Positions 8,401 through 14,347 of a stretch of DNA of 32,517 nucleotides are shown piece by piece; positions within the stretch are counted from its first letter, which is position 1, and each line of letters opens with the position of its first letter. This DNA is from Patescibacteria group bacterium (GTDB lineage Bacteria; Patescibacteriota; Patescibacteriia; SG8-24): positions 47,553 through 80,069 of the forward strand of contig JAQTNC010000006.1 of NCBI GenBank assembly GCA_028714475.1, read 5' to 3'. Both the position numbers and the translations under genes were made by a program. The notes beneath the pieces were generated by a model. That model worked only from the letters and a program-made list of their open reading frames with translations, was not told the origin of the DNA and made no database searches.

Positions 8401-10210
8401 AATCGTACACCGGCGGAGTTTCGGGCAGGGGGGTGTCCCAATCCGTCAAGCCTGTCGCCCGAGTTCTTGTCTCCAGAAGGTAGTATTTCGACACGGCCAG
8501 ACTGTCGCTTTCCTCAAGGTTATAGCGCGTCACGTAACCGCCGAACTGACTGGCCTCAAGTGCGCCAATTCGATATTGGTCGCCGTAGGCGGATTTGGGA
8601 TAAGGTCGCTGGTTGAGCCAGCCAAGGAAGATCCTCGTGAACGAGCTCGTGGGGGCGGGATTAGTACCATCGCCGAGTATCGGGCCGACGTCCGTTATTC
8701 CTCCGTTGTTTGAACCACTGGCCATGACATCCCACTTCTCCACACCCCCGATTTCATAAAGGTCAGGCGCACGCAATGCGTCGGGCGTCACTACGACGCC
8801 GATGGCATGACCCAGCTCATGTGCCCAATGTCCGACCGTGCCGCCCTCGGAAATTATCGACTTCTGGGCATGCTCCTGCGGAGGCAACGTGACGGTACGA
8901 ATTTTCGTATAATCGGGAATCGACTTTTCTCGTGGTTCACCCGCATGAACGGCTATGACAACGTCATATTGAGTCTCATCGATTCCGGCAGCCGCAATGG
9001 CATCAAACGCGAAGGCCGACTCTTTTTCCGACCCGGCATAATAACTCTCTGTCTTCCATGATTCAGGTATTTTGTACCAAGCACCTCCATTATCAAGGAT
9101 GGTGAAATCCAAGGTGATTTTCCCGTATGCCTGCTCATTATAATAATCTTGAACGCAGGTCTTCAGGTCGTTGTAGTAGTCCCATGAATGGCCGCTGTAG
9201 GTCTTCGCGGGAGTCGCTTCAAGTTTGCATGGTCGGTCGTTGATTTGTCCGCCTTTGTGTGATATGTCGTTGGGTTCAGCCAGCACCACGGCAACTTTAA
9301 TATGGCGAGAATAGGAGACGATGAAATCCGTATTCCCCGCAGCCCCGAACTCGTTCCAGCCCGACTCCCGGCCGATGTCGTCAACCGCGCGGGCGCGCCA
9401 GTGGTACTGGCCGTCCACCAGATTGCCGGACGTAACACTCGTAGTCGATCCCGACGGCACTAGGTCGGAGAGTAGCGTCCCACTCCCATCGAACGGCGTC
9501 CCAATCGGCTTCGCCTCGACCTGCAGGCCCACCTGATGGCCCTCGGGCGAGGAGACCGAGGCCTTGAACGTGATTGTTTTTTCGTCGGTGGATTCGCCCT
9601 CCGCGATGACCGTGGTCTTGTCGGCCTTGAACTGCCCGAGTCCGGAAAAGGCTGGGGCTGGATTCCAGAGGTCAAGCTCGATGGCCGGGAAGGCGTTCGG
9701 CCACCAGGACGGCTTCCATTCCCAGCCGGAGGGTGCGGCAGCCGCGTACCCGAACTGCAGGCACGAATAGAAGTCGGAGCTCCAGTTCAGGTCGATCTTG
9801 CCGAAGGTCTCCACCGTAAGGCCGCTGCCGCAGGTGAACTCGACCGGCCCTTCCGTGCCGCCGGCGACGACCAGGCCGTAGTGGCACCAGCCCGCCGCCT
9901 GGGTGTTCAGGTGAAGGTCAACCTTCAGCGAGTTCGGGCAGGTGTTCTTTATCCACATCCGCCCGGACGTGACCGTCCCGCTGCCGCCGGGGACGAACGG
10001 CCCGGCCCAGTCGAGGGTCAGGCCGCCGCTCCACCACGCCGGGTAGTAGGCGGCTGCCGGGTAGCCGACGGTCTCCGCGCGGGCGGGCGGGGCGGCGAGA
10101 AGGAGCCCCGCGAGCAAAACAAAACCGGCGACGAGGGCCGGGCGGGCGACGCGGCGGGTTGTCTCATTATTGAAAACGCGGGCGAACTGAAACGAAAGGC
10201 GCCTGAACAT
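5441..10210 (-). CDS. Giant secreted/membrane M6-like metalloprotease with Ig-like and calcium-binding domains
   Basis: A 1589-aa protein with a signal peptide (hydrophobic 25-42, AxA-type site near 45). Residues 200-300 look like a Fn3/Ig module. Residues 300-660 carry the zinc protease motif HELGHAIG (H464, E465, H468) with APDLYE at 481 and KWDVMASGS at 492. That combination is the M6 (immune inhibitor A) signature. Two membrane helices (about 743-762 and 780-800) are separated by a strongly basic loop, predicting a hairpin with both large halves outside the cell. Residues 960-1230 contain Ig-like repeats. Residues 1231-1247 form a thrombospondin-3-type Asp-rich calcium loop, and an acidic run lies at 1387-1393. 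The rest is unrecognised. Likely a cell-surface protease or adhesin acting on a host or neighbouring cell. The middle third of the gene is less GC-rich than both ends. Confidence 0.85.
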   Translation of the reverse strand: MFRRLSFQFARVFNNETTRRVARPALVAGFVLLAGLLLAAPPARAETVGYPAAAYYPAWWSGGLTLDWAGPFVPGGSGTVTSGRMWIKNTCPNSLKVDLHLNTQAAGWCHYGLVVAGGTEGPVEFTCGSGLTVETFGKIDLNWSSDFYSCLQFGYAAAAPSGWEWKPSWWPNAFPAIELDLWNPAPAFSGLGQFKADKTTVIAEGESTDEKTITFKASVSSPEGHQVGLQVEAKPIGTPFDGSGTLLSDLVPSGSTTSVTSGNLVDGQYHWRARAVDDIGRESGWNEFGAAGNTDFIVSYSRHIKVAVVLAEPNDISHKGGQINDRPCKLEATPAKTYSGHSWDYYNDLKTCVQDYYNEQAYGKITLDFTILDNGGAWYKIPESWKTESYYAGSEKESAFAFDAIAAAGIDETQYDVVIAVHAGEPREKSIPDYTKIRTVTLPPQEHAQKSIISEGGTVGHWAHELGHAIGVVVTPDALRAPDLYEIGGVEKWDVMASGSNNGGITDVGPILGDGTNPAPTSSFTRIFLGWLNQRPYPKSAYGDQYRIGALEASQFGGYVTRYNLEESDSLAVSKYYLLETRTRATGLTDWDTPLPETPPVYDFLLYYVDDAGDSRNPAVVTIPGNKSQSPESSVLNDGVLAHGEVYRDLNNLVKFTDLGEENAGGGYEVRAQISMIDEGSFEAKYWGAVLSGESKLMRAWFSTRSQSAHLSGGGGQASAVSGLAPSPSLLDYVWMLRGYLGMWLTLSSVPSLILLVVAVYSWWRARRRSKKYSPGIFVRIVWGISLLLFIGVCAASIASELLKMRGDEFIYFDRHRPDPNEANLPSVDQIQLGLHLQLNCPDGRHVGMNYATGEFENQVDGSLVSGDNGGAPEWIYVPAIPENAGCRYSVSAHDNEAFLAANPDIAAQIPDPSDSYSIYARTIDPATGILTSATLEDQVIQPGVEVVHEMSVDETGAPVIEPGVVDDAAPVTGASVSDPAGQNGWHLGPVTVTLSADDGEGTGVTSTEYSVDGGLTWTTYAEPFEVSGDGSHTILYGSRDNAGNSETTKSLEIKIDSAVPNVSITAPADGLLTNQPTVTVSGSASDSGSGVASVSVNGANCEIAESIWTCAGVQLTEGANVLTATVTDTSGNSTTVSVSVTLDTVAPDTTIGSGPAATTTETSAAFAFAATEEGSAFSCSLDGAAAEPCASPKEYSGLALGAHSFSVYASDPAGNADQTPAIWNWTVVSPDQDNDGVLDADDDCPAVAGAPERNGCPFADRTNVDMRIIDSAKTGECGYRPDGRPIVECTRPLAGVTVKVFDRDNADFISAFGGRRPAKHLMDDIYESGVGLVGACVTDAAGTCLAGEDHPGRFLVVMKYSEGTQSVYTGKLKEFRKSVRLAYDAEDDDDDVFEDVNPNFLTLTKNLHVIKHIKKNGEVKLDGGKLTVVTGSRLDVLRPDYVVWSGEEELYPFVLTADDNGWTVDACLEVPAGYEIAGVLDENGDVVTTADCVSTVLRNESRVFLFRAVDVGSPEPDFGLTLTASHPGKAPTRVNATLEGMRSRMEAGIEKGVRSRVKALVPKWSARAAEVGERAKFPNSVQDTKKHR

Positions 10211-10289
10211 ACGCTCTGGCTCGACGAAAAACGCCGGGCGACTAGGCGGGGGGTGGTAAAACAGCCTCCCCCGGATTACTTAACGCGCT

Positions 10290-10319
10290 GATTATAGCAT
10301 TTGTAACTGATCGGTCGCA
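10290..10319 (-). promoter_or_regulatory. Predicted promoter of the surface protease gene
   Basis: A perfect TATAAT on the minus strand (10290-10295) has TTGCGA (10314-10319) 18 bp upstream. The predicted leader is about 70 nt. Two palindromes (10332-10343 and 10353-10365) lie just upstream and could be regulator sites. Confidence 0.5.
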
Positions 10320-10374
10320 AAAATGCTGTGTGGAAAATTTTCCCTAATGTAATGTGCCTGGCACAGCTAATTCG

Positions 10375-10427
10375 GGCAATTTCGGGCAATACGAGATGAA
10401 TCTGAAGCAGTTGAAACTACGCCGATA
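10375..10427 (+). pseudogene. Remnant of a DUF3592 gene 3' end
   Basis: In frame this encodes the last 16 residues of a DUF3592-like protein and its stop. It matches the end of the gene at 4634-5374: the first 26 bases are identical to 5324-5349, and the rest differs at a few positions. The in-frame sequence upstream is unrelated and soon hits a stop, so only the tail survives. Together with the intact gene it forms a direct repeat bracketing the surface-protease segment. Confidence 0.75.
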
Positions 10428-10432
10428 ACCGC

Positions 10433-10459
10433 AAAAACGCCCCAATCGGGGCGTTTTTT
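10433..10459. terminator. Bidirectional intrinsic terminator
   Basis: A 6-bp all-GC stem (10438-10443 and 10448-10453) with an AATC loop is flanked by A5 on the left and T6 on the right. It can end the minus-strand gene at 10470-11222 and also the plus-strand DUF3592 remnant. Confidence 0.85.
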
Positions 10460-10469
10460 GATTTGCTTA

Positions 10470-11222
10470 TCACTGCACCTGCCGCCGGAACTGCTTGAGC
10501 ATGTCCGGCTCCTTGATGTCGTACTGCGGGGTCGGCTGGAGCGACTTCAACTGCTGAACCAGCGTCAGTTGGTCGCCGTTCAGGACATAGCGGTACCAAT
10601 GCGTTATCCCGCCGCTCTCGCCGCTGCCGCAATAGAAATAAATCGTCTCTCCGCTGACCGAATCCACAAACGCCCGGTCAATCAGGCAGTTCTGGTCATA
10701 CGCCTCGCCGTATAAGCCGATTTTCTTGCCCGACTCGACATACTTGAGCACCTTGGTCTTGGGGTTGAGCATGCCGATAGCATCCTGGTCGCAGGCGTCC
10801 CAACAGGCTTCCGGCGAATCCGGCGTCGGCTTGGTGAGGACCTTCTTAGCCATGATGAAGGCGATCGTGTCCATGTCGTCATCGTGACAAATCGCTTTCG
10901 GCACGTAACCCTTGCCCAGAATGTTCCCGAACCCCATGGCCTCCAACTCCTTCTGTTCCGGCATGGCCTGTTCCAGCGCGCCGCATGCCGACAGGTCGGC
11001 CACCGCCGCGTCAAAGAGGCTGCTGGACGGGGTGCCGGCGGTCGGCTGCTCAGCGAGATGGGAATTGACGATCGTTTCGTTGGCCGTGAGCCGCTGCTCA
11101 AGGTTGGCGATGGAACTGGCAACCGTGGCCGCCGTCTCGCGGTACTTCATGGCAATGAATAGTGACGCAACGCCGACGGCGAGCGCCAGCAGACAAAGTG
11201 ACCAGAGAAGCTTATCTTTCAT
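10470..11222 (-). CDS. Anchored protein of unknown function
   Basis: A 250-aa protein not matched to a known family. Residues 6-24 form one membrane helix after a short basic start, so the protein is probably N-terminally anchored with the rest outside. Residues 28-58 are heptad-like and may form a short coiled coil. The C-terminal 150 residues contain six cysteines (including a CWDAC pair) suited to disulfides, and a YFYCGSGESGG motif. Transcription is toward the DUF3592 remnant and the shared terminator. A cell-surface or lipoprotein-like role is inferred only from the topology. Confidence 0.6.
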   Translation of the reverse strand: MKDKLLWSLCLLALAVGVASLFIAMKYRETAATVASSIANLEQRLTANETIVNSHLAEQPTAGTPSSSLFDAAVADLSACGALEQAMPEQKELEAMGFGNILGKGYVPKAICHDDDMDTIAFIMAKKVLTKPTPDSPEACWDACDQDAIGMLNPKTKVLKYVESGKKIGLYGEAYDQNCLIDRAFVDSVSGETIYFYCGSGESGGITHWYRYVLNGDQLTLVQQLKSLQPTPQYDIKEPDMLKQFRRQVQ

Positions 11223-11268
11223 ATGCGGTTTTGCGTTTTGCGGCAGTTAATTCGCGTCTATTCTTAGT

Positions 11269-11763
11269 TTACCACTTTTCCGGGTGGATGCGTTGGGGGT
11301 CGTGCTCTTCGGGTCGGTGCGGCTCCGGCACCTCGGCCGGACGTCCGACCGGCAGAAGGTTGATGACCGTCATGCTTTCCGGAATGCCGAGCCGCCGTTT
11401 CACTGCTTCCACCCACTCCGGCTGGAGGTGTTTCCAGACCGTGCCCAAACCCATGGCCGTGGCCTGCAGCATGATGAACGCCGAGGCGATGGAAATGTCC
11501 TGGATCGGCTGATGTGTCTTGCTTGGGTCAGTGACTGGAATGACAAGGATTGGGGCTTGGCGGATGAAATCCTGTCCAACGACCTGAAACAAATCCTCCT
11601 TGGTTGCCGCATCGCGCACCACAATAAACTCGACGGCGCGGTTGTTGCGCGAGGTCGGCGCGTACATGGCGGCTCGCAACAATTCCCCGATTTCCTCGTC
11701 GGAAACCGACACGTCCGAAAAATCACGGATACTGCGGCGGCGGCTGATGGCGTCAATCAACAT
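11269..11763 (-). CDS. Nitroreductase family protein
   Basis: A 164-aa flavin-binding oxidoreductase of the nitroreductase superfamily, which uses FMN and NAD(P)H to reduce nitro compounds, quinones or similar substrates. RRRSIRDF (8-15) is the N-terminal phosphate/FMN-binding motif, PTSRNNRAVEF (36-46) follows, and the GLGTVW segment (105-110) is the usual C-terminal FMN contact. The length is at the short end for the family but nothing obvious is missing. It lies 91 bp downstream of the bacteriohemerythrin gene. Both relate to oxygen or redox handling, so a joint oxidative or nitrosative role is possible but not shown. Confidence 0.85.
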   Translation of the reverse strand: MLIDAISRRRSIRDFSDVSVSDEEIGELLRAAMYAPTSRNNRAVEFIVVRDAATKEDLFQVVGQDFIRQAPILVIPVTDPSKTHQPIQDISIASAFIMLQATAMGLGTVWKHLQPEWVEAVKRRLGIPESMTVINLLPVGRPAEVPEPHRPEEHDPQRIHPEKW

Positions 11764-11787
11764 ATTACGACAGCGTCTTCCATATAT

Positions 11788-11817
11788 ATATTAGACCCGG
11801 CGTGGCGCTGGGTGCAA
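11788..11817 (-). promoter_or_regulatory. Possible promoter of the nitroreductase gene
   Basis: TAATAT (11788-11793) with TTGCAC (11812-11817) 18 bp upstream on the minus strand. A perfect 10-bp palindrome at 11828-11837 lies just upstream of the -35 and could be an operator. Confidence 0.35.
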
Positions 11818-11854
11818 AAGCGTCGGCAGAATATTCTATTTAGAAAACATTGTC

Positions 11855-12253
11855 TTAATACAACCCATGCGCGTTGAAACAAGCCACGTACTTCTTGTCA
11901 TGCTCCATGAGATGCACGGACAGCCAATCCACCACGAAACGGAAAGCGTCATCCGTCACGTCTTCGCCGGTCTCGAACCGCTGTAGATATGTCTCAATCT
12001 TGGCCAGCATCGCCCGGTGCTCAAGGGTGTGTTCGATCTTCTCCTCATAATCGAACAGGATGAAATACTTCTCCTCGGTCTTGAAATGAAACTCGGCGTA
12101 AGACCGGAGCTTGGCGAGCACGGCATCCAGCACCGCTCGCCGCGCAACCTGATCATAAATGCCGAGCAACTCGTTAATGATGCCTACAAAAACCTGATGT
12201 TGGACATCTATCTCCTTGACGTTAACGCTCATTTCCTGTGTCCATTGGAACAT
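11855..12253 (-). CDS. Bacteriohemerythrin
   Basis: A 132-aa single-domain hemerythrin that binds O2 at a non-heme di-iron centre. All seven ligands are present with correct spacing: H19, H56, E60, H75, H79, H114 and D119. It starts with FxWxxxxSVxVxxID, the usual N-terminal arm of bacterial hemerythrins. Possible roles are oxygen storage, oxygen sensing or delivery to an oxidase. No sensory domain is fused. The nitroreductase gene follows on the same strand. Confidence 0.92.
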   Translation of the reverse strand: MFQWTQEMSVNVKEIDVQHQVFVGIINELLGIYDQVARRAVLDAVLAKLRSYAEFHFKTEEKYFILFDYEEKIEHTLEHRAMLAKIETYLQRFETGEDVTDDAFRFVVDWLSVHLMEHDKKYVACFNAHGLY

Positions 12254-12346
12254 ACTTCGGTTGGGTTTGGCGCGGCGGCCGAGCTTGATAAAACTAATGT
12301 CAATATCATATCATCGTTTTTCCCGGTCGTCACATGAACGCAAGGT

Positions 12347-12393
12347 GAAAAACAAATGCCCTGCGGATCCCGACATTGATCGGTCCACAGGGC
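12347..12393 (-). terminator. Intrinsic terminator after the HD-GYP-like gene
   Basis: On the minus strand GCCCTG (12388-12393) pairs with CAGGGC (12358-12363), with further pairing inside the loop. A T-rich run (12347-12357) follows. It lies between the HD-domain gene and the bacteriohemerythrin gene. Confidence 0.65.
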
Positions 12394-12482
12394 TTGGCAC
12401 TTGTGAAGAAGAAAAATCTGTCCTGATTTGCGCAAGTCACGTGCGACGGCCAGTCAAAGGCGGTCGCGCCACCGGCACCTTA

Positions 12483-13157
12483 CTAGACGAGAACCGTCGT
12501 GAACAGTCCGGCCTCGTAGAACTGACGCGTGAGCGCGGCTTGTTCTGGTCTGATTTCCAACATGCACTGACGAATCTGTTCGCCAGTCCGCCGCGTCGGC
12601 GCGTGATGTCGATCATGAACCCGATGCAGGGAGTCGTACAGGTCCACTAACGAGATGACGCCCGCAAGACTCTCAACAAGACCCGCCTCCATGGCCCCGG
12701 ACAAAGGCGGCAACTCATCCGGATACGCGTGAGGCTGGAAACGGTGGTGGCGCACGACGACATCGGCCACGTCAGGAAACACGTCAACCAGTCTCCGGTA
12801 GGCGTCCATGGGATGTGGACGAAGGGCGGCGTAATCTTCCGCGACCCAAGGTTCCATCTTGCCCAGGACGGACAAAGGCACGCTGTCCTTGCCGATGTCA
12901 TGGAGCAAGCCGGACAGGAACAGACAAACCGTGCTTTGCCGCGACATCTGCAGGTGCGTCGCTGCGGCCAAAGCCACCAGTCCGGTCCGCAGGCAATGCT
13001 CGTAAAACTGAAACGTAATCGGGCTTTTGTGCTTCAAGGGAGCCAGGAACGCCATGGCCCGCGCCTGATCCACAAAGTCAATCCGCAGTCCGTCGAACGC
13101 CGCCCCAACAAGCTCATCCAGCGACCTCGTCGATGCGATGTAGTTCTGAAAGATCAT
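12483..13157 (-). CDS. HD-GYP-like metal-dependent phosphohydrolase
   Basis: A 224-aa HD-superfamily protein close to the HD-GYP class. H54 and the HD pair at 86-87 followed by IGK (88-90) are canonical. H115 and the HH pair at 137-138 supply further metal ligands. The usual HHExxxGxGYP block is shortened to HHR...AYPDELPP, so the GYP triplet is degenerate though YP remains. D172 fits the last ligand. HD-GYP proteins cleave cyclic di-GMP and related nucleotides; whether this one does is unclear because the motif is altered. Start is the ATG at 13155-13157, preceded by an excellent GAGAGGAG ribosome binding site. It is divergent from the radical-SAM-like gene. Confidence 0.8.
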   Translation of the reverse strand: MIFQNYIASTRSLDELVGAAFDGLRIDFVDQARAMAFLAPLKHKSPITFQFYEHCLRTGLVALAAATHLQMSRQSTVCLFLSGLLHDIGKDSVPLSVLGKMEPWVAEDYAALRPHPMDAYRRLVDVFPDVADVVVRHHRFQPHAYPDELPPLSGAMEAGLVESLAGVISLVDLYDSLHRVHDRHHAPTRRTGEQIRQCMLEIRPEQAALTRQFYEAGLFTTVLV

Positions 13158-13279
13158 GATTAGCTTCTCCTCTCTGCCACCGGTCGGCAGCGAAGCTTAT
13201 ATCAGTAAACCCCTATCGAGGAAAAACGTCAATGCTGGGAGGACAAAAACGCTGCCCCAACCGCCCCTTGACGCTTTCG

Positions 13280-13307
13280 TTGACCTGCGCTACCAGAGCA
13301 GTAAGAT
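13280..13307 (+). promoter_or_regulatory. Possible promoter of the radical-SAM-like gene
   Basis: TTGACC (13280-13285) and TAAGAT (13302-13307) are separated by 16 bp. Initiation near 13314 would give a leader of about 47 nt containing the AGGAG ribosome binding site. It would exclude the alternative upstream start at 13232. Confidence 0.4.
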
Positions 13308-13360
13308 TGCGGATAAGTTCCTTGTTTGGCTTTTCACAATTCTACGCGAGGAGAACAGCC

Positions 13361-14206
13361 GTGGAACATAAACGACTCCCGGTCTTCGGAAACAAGCGCG
13401 TGCCGGTGACGGTTCCGAATGGTTACGGCCCATACCTGTACAATCCCAAGACGGAAGGGGTTGCTAGGGACGGATCCAAGAAGCCTTCCGGCATCATCTG
13501 CTGCATCCCCCATCCTAACCGCTGCCCGGGCCGTTGCGGTGATTGTTTTTTCCAGGGCGACGGCAAAGACGAGGCCACCCGCTCTTACTTGAGCCCGAAC
13601 GGCGATCCCCTCGAAGATCACCTGCCCAACATGCCCACCCTCGAACAGGTCGGCAGGCAGGTCGTCAGGGTGAACGACGGTGGCGATAGCTCGGACAACC
13701 AGGCGCTGGTCCTGGCCAGGACGGCCATGTTCCCGCTGCGGTTCTACAACACCAGCATGGTGTTCGGCACCAACCTGGCGGACTTCGGCGAGCCGGTGGT
13801 CCTGACCCTGAACCCGTCGGGAATGACCTACAGGCGGATTCACGTCGTGGATCCGGTTCCACCCAACCTCATGTTCGTGCGCTTGAGGGTCACCACCTGG
13901 AATCTCCATCTCGTCGACCAGGCCGTGGAGCACTACACCGCCCGGGGCATCCCGGTGGTGTTGACCTTCATGGCGTTTTACACGACGAAGCCCGTCGAGG
14001 CATACGCCGATGACTACGTCTGGTCGCAACGGACGACCAACAGCTACTGGGTCATCAAGCCCGAAGCCTGGCAGAGGGTCATGGACCGCTACCGCGCCAA
14101 CTCGCTCGTTTACTCGTGTGGAATCAGGTCGAACGTCCATGCCTGCTCCGCCTGCGGCAATTGCCTGCGTGAGTTCTGGAGAACCTACCGGCAACTGCAC
14201 GGCTAG
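13361..14206 (+). CDS. Radical-SAM-like iron-sulfur protein, unassigned family
   Basis: A 281-aa protein. C55, C59 and C62 form a CxxxCxxC motif (CPGRCGDC), the hallmark binding site for the catalytic [4Fe-4S] cluster of radical SAM enzymes. A VNDGGDS stretch at 104-110 could serve as the SAM-binding GGE-like motif. The C-terminus holds C253, C262, C265 and C268 (CxxCxxC), suitable for an auxiliary cluster of the SPASM or twitch sort. The frame opens at 13232, but the first 43 codons encode an Arg-rich, non-conserved-looking stretch. GTG at 13361 with AGGAG 8 nt upstream is preferred. Substrate unknown; no precursor peptide or maturation partner is evident nearby. Confidence 0.7.
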   Translation: MEHKRLPVFGNKRVPVTVPNGYGPYLYNPKTEGVARDGSKKPSGIICCIPHPNRCPGRCGDCFFQGDGKDEATRSYLSPNGDPLEDHLPNMPTLEQVGRQVVRVNDGGDSSDNQALVLARTAMFPLRFYNTSMVFGTNLADFGEPVVLTLNPSGMTYRRIHVVDPVPPNLMFVRLRVTTWNLHLVDQAVEHYTARGIPVVLTFMAFYTTKPVEAYADDYVWSQRTTNSYWVIKPEAWQRVMDRYRANSLVYSCGIRSNVHACSACGNCLREFWRTYRQLHG

Positions 14207-14236
14207 CCTTTCGGCCCTGACTTCAGGGCCTGACCA

Positions 14237-14260
14237 ACGAGCCGCCTTCGGCTCGTTTTT
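14237..14260 (+). terminator. Intrinsic terminator
   Basis: An 8-bp stem (14237-14244 and 14249-14256) with a CCTT loop and a T-rich tail, 30 bp beyond the stop of the radical-SAM-like gene. Confidence 0.85.
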
Positions 14261-14347
14261 GGTTTAAAAATAGGCGCCGCCCTTTATTGGTTGCACCCCC
14301 TATTTTCGTCGCGGCTTCGGCAGGACGACGGCCAAGCAATGTGCGCG

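Noticed and set aside
13232-13360. Upstream extension of the radical-SAM-like gene from ATG 13232
   Set aside because: The extra 43 residues are Arg/Leu-rich without conserved character and overlap the predicted promoter. GTG 13361 has a better ribosome binding site, although a GAGG also precedes 13232.
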